In this document: one piece after another, positions 48,843-58,328 of the stretch
Position numbering within the stretch: the stretch's first letter is position 1
Layout: every line of letters starts with the position of its first letter
Assembly: GCF_002081825.1 (NCBI RefSeq)
Contig: NZ_MUKU01000010.1
Coordinates: 62,001 to 126,000 of the forward strand
Source: Chromobacterium haemolyticum
GTDB lineage: Bacteria > Pseudomonadota > Gammaproteobacteria > Burkholderiales > Chromobacteriaceae
Reading direction: 5' to 3'
Length of the DNA stretch: 64,000 nucleotides
Program-made: the position numbers and the translations under genes
The notes under the pieces: generated by a model
Database searches by the model: none
The model's input: the letters and a program-made list of their open reading frames with translations, nothing else
Told to the model about the DNA's origin: nothing

Positions 48843-48843
48843 G

Positions 48844-49416
48844 TCAGTCGCGCGCGAACAGCGCTTTCATGTCCACGTCGCGGGTTTCCGAGGCGGCAAA
48901 ACGCAGCGGCCGGGCCGGCGGGAAGTGAAATAATCGGGCCAGCAGCACATCGGGGAACTGTTCGATGCGGGCGTTGTGGAGTTTGACCGCCTCATTGTAA
49001 AGTTCGCGGCGATCCGCCAGCGCTTCTTCCAGTTGGCTGATGCGCGCGCTTAATTGCGAGAATTGCTGATCCGCCTGCAGCGCCGGATAGGCTTCGACCA
49101 CCGCGTACAGCTGGCTGATCAGACCGTGCAGGCGGCCTTCCGCTGCGCCGAGGGCTTCCGGATCCCGGGCCCGGGCGGAATCGGCCACCGCGCCGCGGGC
49201 GGCCATGACCTGAGTCAGGGTTTCCTGTTCGAACTGGGCGTATTGCCGGCACACCTCCACCAGCTTAGGCAACTCGTCGTGTCGCTGTTTGAGGATGACA
49301 TCGATATTGGCCCAGCTTTGCGTCAACTGGTGCTTCAAATTGATCAGCGCGTTGTATAGCGTGATCAGGTAGAGAAAGACGGCGGCGATGACGCCGAGAA
49401 AAACGGCGAGCTTCAT
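48844..49416 (-). CDS. lemA: LemA family protein
   Basis: 190 aa. One N-terminal membrane segment (~3-22) is followed by the LemA helical bundle, with YNALINLKHQLTQSWANIDV then LKQRHDELPKLVEVCRQYAQFE. The conserved YN(E/A)AVK stretch near the C-terminus (ELYNEAVKLHNARIEQFP) precedes the usual hydrophobic FHFPPARPLRF tail. The function of the family is unclear. It forms a two-gene unit with the GIDE-like gene. Confidence 0.93.
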   Translation of the reverse strand: MKLAVFLGVIAAVFLYLITLYNALINLKHQLTQSWANIDVILKQRHDELPKLVEVCRQYAQFEQETLTQVMAARGAVADSARARDPEALGAAEGRLHGLISQLYAVVEAYPALQADQQFSQLSARISQLEEALADRRELYNEAVKLHNARIEQFPDVLLARLFHFPPARPLRFAASETRDVDMKALFARD

Positions 49417-49549
49417 GGTGGGATCTCTCCGGAGGCAGGCGTCGCCGATGCGCGGCGTCCTTGCATCGCATTATCGTGCAACGATGTTTTTTTGTCTGCG
49501 CCCGGGTCGGGTCTCGCCCAGGCGGTTGAGATATTCAGGGGGGGGCAGC

Positions 49550-50440
49550 GTGATTCGGATCAACATCATAGGCGCGGGGCGCCTGGGCAAGACCTTGGCG
49601 GCGTTGGCGCGGCGTTCCGGCCGCTACAGCGTGCAGGACGTGATGACGCGCAATATGGACTCCGCCGCCGCCGCCTGCGCCTTCATCGGCATGGGCCGGC
49701 CGGTGACGGAGTGGGCGGATTTGGCCGCCGCCGATCTTTATCTGCTGGCGGTGCCGGATGCGGCGATCGCCGATTGCGCCCAGCGGCTGGCCGCGTCCGG
49801 CGTGCCGTCCGGCGCTGTGGTGTTTCACGCCAGCGGCGTCAGCGGGTCCGAATTATTGCGGCCGACGGCGGCGCGCGGCGCGCATATCGGCAGCCTGCAT
49901 CCGGCATTTTCCTTCGCCGATCCCGCTGTCGCGCTTGAAGGGTTTTCCGGCGTGCTGTGCGCGCTGGAGGGCGATGCCGAGGCGTGCGCCGCTTTGCGGG
50001 CGCTGGCGCAGGCCATAGGCGGCCTGCCGTTTCGGTTGGCCGACGGCGGCAAACCGGCCTATCACGCGGCCTTGTCGGTGGCGTCCAATTATCTAGTGAC
50101 GCTGATGGCCATCGCGCGGCGTTTAGCCTGCCAGGGCGGCGTGCCGGAAGAATTGTTGACGCCTTTGCTGGGAGGGTTGATGCGGCAGACCTTGGGCAAT
50201 GCGTTGGCGCTAGGGCCGCAAGCGGCCTTGACCGGGCCGATCGCGCGGGGCGACGCGTCGACGGTGGCCCTGCATTTGCAGGCGATGGACGATGGCGAGT
50301 TGCGCGCCGTCTATCAAGCCTTGGGCAGGCAGACGGTCGCGCTGGCCGGCGAAGGGTTGCCAGAACCGGCGCGCCGGCAAGTGCTGAGCGCGCTGGCGTC
50401 CGAGGAGGGCTCCGAGCCTGTTCAAGGTCTCGCGAGCTAG
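49550..50440 (+). CDS. Rossmann-fold/DUF2520 oxidoreductase-like protein
   Basis: 296 aa from GTG 49550, with a long G-run (AGGGGGGGGCAGC) as ribosome-binding site; the frame upstream is not conserved-looking. The N-terminal NAD(P)-binding fold (IRINIIGAGRLGKTLAALAR) is followed by a DUF2520 C-terminal helical domain, as in the ProC/PanE-like superfamily. Substrate unknown. The last residues (SEPVQGLAS) and the TAG stop are encoded by repeat copy C, so the native C-terminus has been replaced. Confidence 0.82.
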   Translation: MIRINIIGAGRLGKTLAALARRSGRYSVQDVMTRNMDSAAAACAFIGMGRPVTEWADLAAADLYLLAVPDAAIADCAQRLAASGVPSGAVVFHASGVSGSELLRPTAARGAHIGSLHPAFSFADPAVALEGFSGVLCALEGDAEACAALRALAQAIGGLPFRLADGGKPAYHAALSVASNYLVTLMAIARRLACQGGVPEELLTPLLGGLMRQTLGNALALGPQAALTGPIARGDASTVALHLQAMDDGELRAVYQALGRQTVALAGEGLPEPARRQVLSALASEEGSEPVQGLAS

Positions 50441-50560
50441 GGCGAGACAGGCGAAAACGGCTGAGAAAGCGGAATGTACGCATGGTACATGAGCATTTCG
50501 AAGCCGGCATTCATCGCACAATTTCCCTTCCGACGCGCAGCGGACTTTGAGTACGCTCTC
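50414..50560. repeat. MITE-like dispersed repeat, copy C
   Basis: About 147 bp in the same orientation as copy B. Shared blocks include GGCGAAAACGGCTGAGAAAG, CATGAGCATTT and CGACGCGCAG. The ends are more degenerate than in A and B. It lies between the convergent DUF2520 gene, whose stop it encodes, and pncB, whose stop (50559-50561) is at its right border. Confidence 0.8.
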
Positions 50561-51767
50561 AGGTTGGCAGCGCCACCTTGAATACCTGGCGCAGATAGGC
50601 GAGGAAGGTTTCGTCGCTGCACATGGTCTTGCCCGGGCTGTCGGACAGCTTGGCCACCGGCTGGCCGTTGCAGCTGACCAATTTGAGGACGATTTGCAGC
50701 GGCTCAAGCCCCATGTCGTTGGTGAAATGAGTGCCGATGCCGAAGCTGACTTGTATGTTGGGGCTGAAGTGGCGGTGCAGGTCCAGCGCGCTGTCCACGC
50801 TCAGGCCGTCGCTGAAGGTCAGCATTTTGGTGGCCGGGTCGATGCGCAGCTTGCGGTAATGCGCGATCGCCTTTTCGCCCCATTGATAGGGGTCGCCGCT
50901 GTCATGGCGCAGGCCGTCGAACAGCTTGGCGAAATAAAGGTCAAAGTCCGCCAGGAAGGCGTCCATGCCCACCACGTCGGTTAGCGCGATGCCGAGGTCG
51001 CCGCGATATTCCTGCACCCAGGACTCCAATGCCGCCTTCTGGAAATCGCGCAGCCGCACCCCCAGCGCCTGGAAGGCTTGGAAAAACTCATGCGCCATGG
51101 TGCCTATCGGGGTGATGCCCAGTTTCCAGGCCAGATAAACATTGCTGGTGCCGCGGAAAATGTCCGGCAGCGCGTTGTTCAGGCGTTCCACCACGTGCTG
51201 CTGCCATTCCCGACTGAAGCGGCGGCGGGTGCCGAAATCGGCGATCAGCAAGGGGAAGCGTTGCTGTTCGGCCTCGCTGTCGCGGAAGCGTTCCAGCACG
51301 GCGATTTTCGCTTCCAGCCGGCGCAGGCCCTCGGCGCGGACCTCGGCTGAATCGAGGCGGCGGAAATACAGTTCGTTGACGATGGCGAGCACGAAGATTT
51401 CAAAGAACATCGCTTGCACCAGCGGGCCCTTGATGCGAATCACCAGTTCCTCGTCTTGGCAGGACACAGTGATGAAGCGCCGCTGCAGGTGGAACAGCTC
51501 CAGGTAATCGACGAAATCGCTCTTGATGAAGCGTAGCGTGCGCAGATGGGCCAGCTCTTCCTGGGTGAAGTGCAACTGGCACAGCCAGTCCAGTTGCGCT
51601 TCCAACTCCTTCTTCAGCTGGGTCAGCGGCATGTCTGGACGGTTGCGGCACTTGAACTCGTACTCTCCGTGCGAGGCGGGGAACTGGTGCAGCACCACTT
51701 GCAGCATGGTGAACTTGTAAAGATCGGTATCCAGCAGGGAGTGGATCAGCGGCGGAATTTTGGCCAT
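50559..51767 (-). CDS. pncB: Nicotinate phosphoribosyltransferase
   Basis: 402 aa from ATG 51767; the frame is open to 52076 but the family begins near [16 protein letters not shown]. It makes nicotinate mononucleotide in NAD salvage. Recognisable blocks are [48 protein letters not shown] with the phosphorylated-His region, and [11 protein letters not shown]. Encoded right after the methylase-type gene on the same strand; its 3' border is repeat copy C. Confidence 0.94.
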   Translation of the reverse strand: MAKIPPLIHSLLDTDLYKFTMLQVVLHQFPASHGEYEFKCRNRPDMPLTQLKKELEAQLDWLCQLHFTQEELAHLRTLRFIKSDFVDYLELFHLQRRFITVSCQDEELVIRIKGPLVQAMFFEIFVLAIVNELYFRRLDSAEVRAEGLRRLEAKIAVLERFRDSEAEQQRFPLLIADFGTRRRFSREWQQHVVERLNNALPDIFRGTSNVYLAWKLGITPIGTMAHEFFQAFQALGVRLRDFQKAALESWVQEYRGDLGIALTDVVGMDAFLADFDLYFAKLFDGLRHDSGDPYQWGEKAIAHYRKLRIDPATKMLTFSDGLSVDSALDLHRHFSPNIQVSFGIGTHFTNDMGLEPLQIVLKLVSCNGQPVAKLSDSPGKTMCSDETFLAYLRQVFKVALPT

Positions 51768-51775
51768 GGGCGGGC

Positions 51776-52480
51776 TCAGGCGGCGTGAATGATGAAAATG
51801 GCCGGACGTTTGTGCAGATCCGGCGCGTCTTTGGGCCAGTCCTTGACCCGGCGACTGACGATGGTCTGGCTCGGCAAAGTCAGGTCGCAAGCCACTGCCA
51901 GCCGGGTGGCGGGGGATAGCGTGTCCCGCAGCTGTTGCAGCAAGGCGTTGTTGCGGTACGGCGTTTCGATGAAGACTTGAGTTTCGTTGCGCTGGCGCGA
52001 ACGCAGCTCCAGTTCCTTGACGATTTTGGCCTTGTCCGCGGCGTCCACCGGCAGATAGCCGTGGAAGGCGAAGCACTGTCCATTGGCGCCGCTGGCCATC
52101 AGCGCCAGCAGGATGGAGGAGGGGCCGATCAAGGGCTCCACTCGCAAGCCGCGTTCGTGCGCCAGCGCCACCAGTTGCGCGCCGGGGTCGGCCACCGCCG
52201 GGCAGCCGGCTTCGGAAATCAGGCCGAGGTCGTGGCCGTCCAGCAGCGGCTGGAGCAAGGCGGCCACGTCGGCGGCCGGGGTGTGCTCGTTCAGCGTGCT
52301 CATGGCGAGTTCGCGGATGGGCGCGCTGACGCCCAGCGCCTTCAGATGCTTGCGCGCGGTTTTTTCGGCCTCCACCACGAAGCGGGTCAGGTGCAGCACC
52401 TTGGCGCGTTCGGCTTCGGGCAGCCAGGCGATGGATTCGTCGCCCAAGGGGGCGGGGATTAGAAACAGGGTGCCGCTCAT
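51776..52480 (-). CDS. Tetrapyrrole-methylase family SAM-dependent methyltransferase (RsmI-like paralogue)
   Basis: 234 aa from ATG 52480, overlapping the maf stop (ATGA). It begins [12 protein letters not shown], has the SAM-loop motif [17 protein letters not shown] and [13 protein letters not shown], and an FIETPYRNN segment, all as in RsmI. It is shorter than RsmI (~285 aa) and diverged, so 16S rRNA C1402 methylation should not be assumed. The maf/methylase pairing is common in Neisseriales. Confidence 0.85.
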   Translation of the reverse strand: MSGTLFLIPAPLGDESIAWLPEAERAKVLHLTRFVVEAEKTARKHLKALGVSAPIRELAMSTLNEHTPAADVAALLQPLLDGHDLGLISEAGCPAVADPGAQLVALAHERGLRVEPLIGPSSILLALMASGANGQCFAFHGYLPVDAADKAKIVKELELRSRQRNETQVFIETPYRNNALLQQLRDTLSPATRLAVACDLTLPSQTIVSRRVKDWPKDAPDLHKRPAIFIIHAA

Positions 52481-53058
52481 CGCAAAATCTCCACGCCTTC
52501 GTTGGCCAGCATCGTAATCAATTTGAACAAGGGCACGCCGATCAACGCGTTGGGGTCGTCGGATTCCACGCGTTCCAGCAGCGCGCCGCCCAGGCCTTCG
52601 CTCTTGGCGCTGCCGGCGCAGTGCAGCGCGTCCGGTTCGCGTTCCAGGTAGTTGCGGATTTGCGCTTCGCTCAGTTCGCGTAAGGTAACGCGGGTGATGC
52701 CCACCGTTTCCTGCAGGCGGCCTTCGGCGCTGTTGTACAAGGCCAGCGCCGAATGGAAGACGACGGTACGGCCGCTCATCCATTGCAACATCTTGACGCC
52801 GTTTTCAAACGATCCTGGCTTGCCTATCTGCTGTCCGTCAAGCAAAGCCACTTGGTCGGAACCTATAATCAGCGCTTGCGGATGCTTCTCCGCCAGCGAT
52901 TGCGCCTTGGCGCGCGCCAGCCTCAGCGCGGTTTCCAGCGCGGTTTCGCCCGGCAGCGGGGTTTCGTCGCACACCGGCGGTTCAGCGTGGAAGGGCAGGC
53001 CCAGACGGGCGATGATTTCTTGGCGATAGCGGGAAGTGGAGGCCAGTACGATCTGCAT
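52477..53058 (-). CDS. Maf-like nucleotide pyrophosphatase (YceF type)
   Basis: 193 aa from ATG 53058 ([15 protein letters not shown]); the open frame extends to 53133 without a better start. It hydrolyses the alpha-beta bond of modified NTPs, m7GTP for YceF-type proteins. The start motif [10 protein letters not shown], the IGSDQV block with conserved Asp and the [13 protein letters not shown] segment typical of YceF are visible. It lies divergently from yceD, a common arrangement. Confidence 0.92.
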   Translation of the reverse strand: MQIVLASTSRYRQEIIARLGLPFHAEPPVCDETPLPGETALETALRLARAKAQSLAEKHPQALIIGSDQVALLDGQQIGKPGSFENGVKMLQWMSGRTVVFHSALALYNSAEGRLQETVGITRVTLRELSEAQIRNYLEREPDALHCAGSAKSEGLGGALLERVESDDPNALIGVPLFKLITMLANEGVEILR

Positions 53059-53165
53059 GGTGTGGACGTCGCTTGTTGCGGAGCCGGGGCGGCCTGGCGG
53101 CGCGCGCGGAGGGCTCCTTGTTTCTTTTGACAAATCAGGGGAATGGATTGTACCATGCGAGGTTT

Positions 53166-53669
53166 ATGTCTAAACCGATTTTGATCGATCCGCTCAAGTT
53201 CGCCCGGGAAGGGCGTTCGCAAGCCGGCAAACTGCCGGTTGGCGAGCTGGATGAGCGTGTGCACAGCGACCTGTCCGACGCCTCCGGGGAAGTAAAATAC
53301 GCCCTGGACGGTTTTCGCGACCGGTTGAACCGTTTGTCGCTGCGTCTTCATTTGTCGGCGGAACTCAAAGTGACTTGCCAGCGCTGCATGGAAAGCATGC
53401 CGTACAGCCTGGACACCGATTCGGTGGTCACCTTGTTTACCGATCCGGACAAGCTGGAAGAAGCTTGCGAGCAAGACGAAGAGCTGGACGCGATCATCGC
53501 CGAGCCGGAACTGAACCTGACTGCGCTGATCGAAGACGAAATCATTATGGGCTTGCCGTTGTCGCCGAAACACGACGATTGCGGCAGGGAAACTCTCTCG
53601 CTCGCCAAGGCTGACAAGCCCAATCCGTTTGCGGTGCTGGCGGCGCTTAAGAGACCCAAGTCCGAGTAA
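53166..53669 (+). CDS. yceD: YceD/DUF177 family protein
   Basis: 167 aa from ATG 53166. DUF177 proteins are encoded before rpmF in most bacteria and are linked to 23S rRNA or ribosome metabolism. CQRCME with paired cysteines lies near residue 75, and the protein has the acidic middle region and the PNPFAVLAALK C-terminus typical of the family. First gene of yceD-rpmF-plsX-fab; rpmF follows 46 nt later. Confidence 0.92.
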   Translation: MSKPILIDPLKFAREGRSQAGKLPVGELDERVHSDLSDASGEVKYALDGFRDRLNRLSLRLHLSAELKVTCQRCMESMPYSLDTDSVVTLFTDPDKLEEACEQDEELDAIIAEPELNLTALIEDEIIMGLPLSPKHDDCGRETLSLAKADKPNPFAVLAALKRPKSE

Positions 53670-53715
53670 AACCCGGATTCGAACCGAATCTACTTGAATT
53701 TCTTAGGAGTCGACC

Positions 53716-53895
53716 ATGGCTGTTCAACAGAACAAAAAGTCCCCGTCCAAGCGCGGCATGCATCGTGCACACGATTTTCTGACCGCCCCGGCATTGGCCG
53801 TAGAAGCCAGCACCGGTGAAGCACACCTGCGCCACCACATCAGCCCGAACGGTTTTTACCGCGGCCGCAAAGTTGTGAAGACCAAGGGCGAGTAA
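53716..53895 (+). CDS. rpmF: 50S ribosomal protein L32
   Basis: 59 aa, short but unmistakable: [20 protein letters not shown], then an internal [20 protein letters not shown] lies 8 nt upstream. It is the variant without zinc-binding cysteines. Located in its conserved place between yceD and plsX. Confidence 0.96.
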
Positions 53896-53952
53896 TCTCC
53901 CCGTTTTCCTACTTTCCTCACTGATTAGGCAGCACTATTACCGCACTCGTTG

Positions 53953-54990
53953 ATGACTATCACCGTCGCGGTTGATGCAATGGGCGGTGACGTTGGCCTC
54001 AAGGTTACCGTCCCTGCATCGATCCAATTCCTGCAGAACCATCCCGACACCCGTTTGATTCTTGTTGGCGACCAGCCTGCCCTAGAGGCGGAACTGGACG
54101 CGCACCAAGGCGTCGCGCGTGAACGCATCCGCATCCAGCACGCTACCCAAGTGGTGGGCATGGATGAGGCGCCTCAGCTCGCCTTGAAAAACAAGAAAGA
54201 CTCGTCGATGCGGGTGGCCATCAATCTGGTCAAAGAAGGCGAGGCTCAGGCCGCCGTGTCCGCCGGCAATACCGGCGCTCTAATGGCGACCGCGCGTTTC
54301 GTGCTCAAGACCATTCCCGGCATCGACCGGCCCGCCATCGCCAAGATGCTGCCCACCGTCAAGGGCTTGTCTTGCGTGCTGGACTTGGGCGCCAACGTCG
54401 ATTGCACTCCAGAACAACTGTTGCAGTTCGGCATCATGGGGTCCGAACTGGTGGTGTGCCTTAGCGGCATCGCCACTCCTAGCGTGGGCCTGCTGAACAT
54501 CGGCTCGGAAGACATCAAGGGCAACGACAATATCAAGAAGACCGCTGAACTGCTGCGCCAGTCCGAACTCAATTTCCACGGCAACGTGGAGGGCGACGAC
54601 ATCTGTAAAGGCACGGTGGATGTGGTAGTCTGCGACGGTTTCACCGGCAATGTGGCTTTGAAGACAGCTGAGGGGCTGGCTCACATGTTCGCCGTGTTCC
54701 TGAGAGAAGAGTTTGGCCGCAGTTGGTGGACGCGCTTGTGCGCGCTGGCCGCGCTGCCGGTGCTCAAGCTCTTCAAGAAACGCATCGATCCTCGCCGCTA
54801 CAACGGCGCCAGCTTGCTGGGGTTGCGCGGCATCGTGGTGAAAAGCCACGGCGGGACCGATGTCACAGGATTCCGTTACGCGCTGGAGCAGGCTTGCGAG
54901 GAAGCCGGCTCCGACGTGATTGGTCACATCGCCGACCGGATTGCTCACCAATTAAACAATCTCAAGCAGTCCGAGGCGGAAGCGAACTGA
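53953..54990 (+). CDS. plsX: Phosphate acyltransferase PlsX
   Basis: 345 aa from ATG 53953 (a TTG directly before is in frame). It converts acyl-ACP to acyl-phosphate for phospholipid synthesis. [17 protein letters not shown] at the start, [19 protein letters not shown] in the middle and the [17 protein letters not shown] motif are diagnostic. fabH begins 5 nt after its stop. Confidence 0.95.
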   Translation: MTITVAVDAMGGDVGLKVTVPASIQFLQNHPDTRLILVGDQPALEAELDAHQGVARERIRIQHATQVVGMDEAPQLALKNKKDSSMRVAINLVKEGEAQAAVSAGNTGALMATARFVLKTIPGIDRPAIAKMLPTVKGLSCVLDLGANVDCTPEQLLQFGIMGSELVVCLSGIATPSVGLLNIGSEDIKGNDNIKKTAELLRQSELNFHGNVEGDDICKGTVDVVVCDGFTGNVALKTAEGLAHMFAVFLREEFGRSWWTRLCALAALPVLKLFKKRIDPRRYNGASLLGLRGIVVKSHGGTDVTGFRYALEQACEEAGSDVIGHIADRIAHQLNNLKQSEAEAN

Positions 54991-54995
54991 CAACC

Positions 54996-55955
54996 ATGGG
55001 CTATTCCCGCATTCTAGGCACCGGCAGCTTTCTGCCCGAGCAGGTGCTCACCAATGCGCAGTTGGCCGAACGCGTGGATACCAGCGACGAGTGGATAGTC
55101 TCGCGCACTGGCATCCACGCGCGCCATATTGCGGCAGAGGAACACAAAACCAGCGATCTCGCGCTCAAGGCGGCGGAAGCCGCGATCCAGAGCGCGGGCA
55201 TCGACAAGCACGAGATCGATCTGATCATCGTCGCCACCACCACTCCCGACATGGTCTTCCCCAGCACCGCCTGTTTGCTGCAGGAAAAAATGGGCATTCC
55301 CGGCTGCGCGGCTTTCGACGTGCAGGCGGTGTGCGCCGGCTTCATGTTCGCCTTGGTGACCGCCAACAACTACATCAAGAGCGGCATGGCCCGTCGCGCC
55401 TTGGTAGTGGGCGCGGAAATCATGTCGCGGGTGCTGGATTGGGACGACCGCCGCACCTGCGTGCTGTTCGGCGACGGCGCCGGCGCGGTGATTCTCGGCG
55501 ATTCCGACGAGCCGGGCATTCTGCACGCCAAGCTGGCGGCGGATGGACGCTACAAGGACATTCTCAATACTCCGGCTCAGATTTCAGGCGGCAAGATCCA
55601 GGGCATGCCCTATCTGCACATGGATGGCCCGGCTGTGTTCAAATTCGCGGTCAAGGCCTTGTCCGACATCGCCGTCAAGACGCTGGCGGAAGCCGGCGTC
55701 GACAAGAGCGAAGTGGACTGGCTGGTGCCGCATCAGGCCAATTTGCGCATCATCGAATCCACCGCCAAGCATTTGGGCTTGCCGATGGACCGCGTGATCG
55801 TCACATTGCCGCAACAGGGCAATACTTCCGCCGCATCGATTCCGCTGGCCTTGGACAGCGCGGTGCGAGACGGGCGCATTCATCGAGGCCAGACCGTATT
55901 GCTTGAAGGTATAGGCGGCGGTTTCGCCTGGGGCGCTGTATTGTTGAAGATCTGA
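54996..55955 (+). CDS. fabH: 3-oxoacyl-ACP synthase III
   Basis: 319 aa from ATG 54996. It condenses acetyl-CoA with malonyl-ACP to start fatty-acid synthesis. Catalytic triad: Cys113 in [10 protein letters not shown], His in [10 protein letters not shown], Asn in QGNTSAAS. The C-terminal [13 protein letters not shown] is typical. Five nt after plsX, so cotranscribed. Confidence 0.96.
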   Translation: MGYSRILGTGSFLPEQVLTNAQLAERVDTSDEWIVSRTGIHARHIAAEEHKTSDLALKAAEAAIQSAGIDKHEIDLIIVATTTPDMVFPSTACLLQEKMGIPGCAAFDVQAVCAGFMFALVTANNYIKSGMARRALVVGAEIMSRVLDWDDRRTCVLFGDGAGAVILGDSDEPGILHAKLAADGRYKDILNTPAQISGGKIQGMPYLHMDGPAVFKFAVKALSDIAVKTLAEAGVDKSEVDWLVPHQANLRIIESTAKHLGLPMDRVIVTLPQQGNTSAASIPLALDSAVRDGRIHRGQTVLLEGIGGGFAWGAVLLKI

Positions 55956-56084
55956 TCCAAACATTGGCGCGCAAGCCGCCGACGGCTGACCGTGAGGTCA
56001 CTAGCTTGAGCGATATTTGATCGTTAGGCTTGGCAGACGTCGCCGGTTTGCGTCATTCTTGCGTCGAATTCTCAGGAGTCGACT

Positions 56085-57014
56085 ATGGCGTTTGCATTTC
56101 TGTTCCCGGGCCAAGGCTCGCAAAGCTTGAAAATGATGGATGGCTTTGCTGATCTGCCCGTGGTGAAACACACTTTTGACGAAGCATCGGATGCCTTGAG
56201 CGTCGACCTGTGGGCGATGCTGCAGGCGGACTCGGCCGACGAGATCAACGCCACCGTCAATACCCAGCCCATCATGCTGGCCGCCGGCTACGCCACTTAC
56301 CTGGCTTGGCAGGAGTTGAACGGCCGGCAGCCGACGCTGGTGGCCGGCCACAGCTTGGGCGAATACACCGCCCTGGTGGCGGCGGCGGCGCTGCCCTTCG
56401 CCGAGGCGGTGAAACTGGTGCGCCTGCGCGCCGAGGCGATGCAATCCGCGGTGCCGGTGGGCGTCGGCGCGATGGCAGCCATCCTGAACTTGTCCGACGA
56501 GGACATCCGCGCCGCTTGCGCGGAAGCGGCTCAGGGCGAAGTGGTGGAAGCGGTCAATTTCAATTCGCCGGGCCAGGTGGTGATCGCCGGGCATAAAGGC
56601 GCGGTGGAACGGGCCATGGAGCAGTGCAAGGCCCGCGGCGCCAAGCGCGCCTTGCCCTTGCCGGTGTCCGTGCCCTCGCATTGCGCGTTGATGCGGCCTG
56701 CGGCGGTGCAGTTGGCCGCGGCGCTGGCGCAAGCGGATATCAGCGCTCCGGCCATCCCGGTGCTGCACAACGCCGACGTCGCCAGCTATAGCGAGCCGGC
56801 CCAGATCCGCGACGCGCTGACCCGTCAGCTGTACATGCCGGTGCGTTGGACCGAGACCATCCAGAAGCTGGTTGTCGACGGCGTGACACAGATGGCGGAA
56901 TGCGGGCCGGGCAGGGTGCTGGCCGGTTTGGCCAAGCGCATCGACGGCAACGTCAAATGCCTGGCGCTGACCGATGTGGCGGCGGTGGAAGCCGCCCGCG
57001 GCGAACTGAACTGA
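56085..57014 (+). CDS. fabD: Malonyl-CoA:ACP transacylase
   Basis: 309 aa, start after AGGAG. The active-site serine is in GHSLGEYTALV, with the FPGQGSQ motif at the N-terminus, the Arg in KLVRLRAEAMQ and the His in VPSHCALM. It loads malonate on ACP. It lies 129 nt after fabH, the largest gap within the cluster before fabG, so a secondary promoter there is possible. Confidence 0.96.
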   Translation: MAFAFLFPGQGSQSLKMMDGFADLPVVKHTFDEASDALSVDLWAMLQADSADEINATVNTQPIMLAAGYATYLAWQELNGRQPTLVAGHSLGEYTALVAAAALPFAEAVKLVRLRAEAMQSAVPVGVGAMAAILNLSDEDIRAACAEAAQGEVVEAVNFNSPGQVVIAGHKGAVERAMEQCKARGAKRALPLPVSVPSHCALMRPAAVQLAAALAQADISAPAIPVLHNADVASYSEPAQIRDALTRQLYMPVRWTETIQKLVVDGVTQMAECGPGRVLAGLAKRIDGNVKCLALTDVAAVEAARGELN

Positions 57015-57067
57015 ATGCAATGCGGCCTCGCCAAGACGGGGCCGGGAATAACGATAAGGAGACTGCA

Positions 57068-57805
57068 ATGAGCCTGCAAGGCAAAGTGGCATTGGTCACC
57101 GGCGCGTCGCGCGGCATCGGCGCGGCGATCGCCTCGGCGCTGGCCGCCGAAGGCGCTGTGGTGATCGGCACCGCGACCAGCGAGGCCGGCGCAGCGAGCA
57201 TCCATGAGCGTCTATCCGCACAGGGCGGCGCCGGCAGGGTGCTAAATGTGACCGAGGCCGGCGCGATCGACGCGCTGGTCGAATCCATCGAGAAAGAATT
57301 CGGCGCAATCGCGATCCTAGTCAATAATGCCGGCATCACTCGCGACGGCTTGCTGATGCGGATGAAGGACGAGGACTGGGACGACATCATGGACACCAAT
57401 CTGAAGTCGGTGTTCAAGGCGTCCAAGGCTGTGCTGCGGGGCATGATGAAGGCGCGCTTCGGCCGCATCATCAACATCGCCTCGGTAGTGGGCGTGTCCG
57501 GCAATCCGGGCCAGACCAACTACTCGGCGGCCAAGGCCGGCATCATCGGTTTCACCAAGTCGATGGCGCGCGAAGTGGGTAGCCGCAACATCACCGTCAA
57601 TTGCGTGGCGCCCGGCTTCATCGACACAGACATGACCCGCGCGCTGCCGGAAGCGCAACGCGCGGCGCTGGTCGAGCAGATTGCCCTGGGCCGCCTGGGC
57701 GACGCCAAGGATATCGCCGACGCCACCGCGTTTTTGGCGTCGGATCGCGCTGGCTATATCACCGGCCAGACGCTACATGTCAACGGCGGCATGTTGATGC
57801 CGTGA
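57068..57805 (+). CDS. fabG: 3-oxoacyl-ACP reductase
   Basis: 245 aa from ATG 57068; the frame upstream lies in fabD. A classical short-chain dehydrogenase: cofactor motif VTGASRGIG, NNAGITRDGLLMRM, catalytic Ser in NIASVVG and Tyr/Lys in NYSAAKAG. It reduces 3-oxoacyl-ACP with NADPH. Between fabD and acpP as in many proteobacteria. Confidence 0.95.
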   Translation: MSLQGKVALVTGASRGIGAAIASALAAEGAVVIGTATSEAGAASIHERLSAQGGAGRVLNVTEAGAIDALVESIEKEFGAIAILVNNAGITRDGLLMRMKDEDWDDIMDTNLKSVFKASKAVLRGMMKARFGRIINIASVVGVSGNPGQTNYSAAKAGIIGFTKSMAREVGSRNITVNCVAPGFIDTDMTRALPEAQRAALVEQIALGRLGDAKDIADATAFLASDRAGYITGQTLHVNGGMLMP

Positions 57806-57911
57806 ACGAGTTTGCGGCCTGCCTGGAGATTTAGGTAGGCTGCTCTAATTTTTTTTTGTAGAATACCGGGGTTTTGTTATCCCGAATCAGAAAGGTCAAG
57901 GGTTTAAACAA

Positions 57912-58151
57912 ATGGAAAACATCGAAGCGCGCGTTAAGAAGATCGTTGCCGAACAACTGGGCGTGAACGAAGCCGAAGTGAAAATCGAATCTTCGTTCGT
58001 GGACGATCTGGGCGCCGACTCCCTCGACACCGTTGAGCTGGTAATGGCTCTGGAAGAAGAGTTCGAGTGCGAAATTCCGGATGAAGAGGCCGAGAAGATC
58101 ACCACCGTTCAGCAAGCCGTCGACTACGTCACTGCTCACTTGAACAAGTAA
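57912..58151 (+). CDS. acpP: Acyl carrier protein
   Basis: 79 aa acidic protein. The 4'-phosphopantetheine site is Ser37 in [10 protein letters not shown]. In the 106-nt gap upstream, a TAGAAT box (57859-57864) follows a T-run and may give acpP its own promoter, as in E. coli. A terminator-like hairpin follows (58177-58219), consistent with higher expression than fabF. Confidence 0.96.
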   Translation: MENIEARVKKIVAEQLGVNEAEVKIESSFVDDLGADSLDTVELVMALEEEFECEIPDEEAEKITTVQQAVDYVTAHLNK

Positions 58152-58176
58152 TTCCTTCCCTTTCGAGGGGTATTAG

Positions 58177-58219
58177 GACCTCTGCCCGGAGCCTTCTGGT
58201 CTCTTCGCAGAGGTCTTTT
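58177..58219 (+). terminator. Partial terminator between acpP and fabF
   Basis: A 9-bp stem GACCTCTGC/GCAGAGGTC with a ~21-nt loop, followed by only four T. It probably reduces but does not block transcription into fabF. Confidence 0.65.
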
Positions 58220-58328
58220 GCCAAGAGGATGCCAAACGCGCGTTTGATCCCTGCCAAACCGTAGGGCATCGTAATGCGTGGACGGTCTCGTCGGGAGACT
58301 GCCCTCCCATCTCTCACGGAGATTCTTC

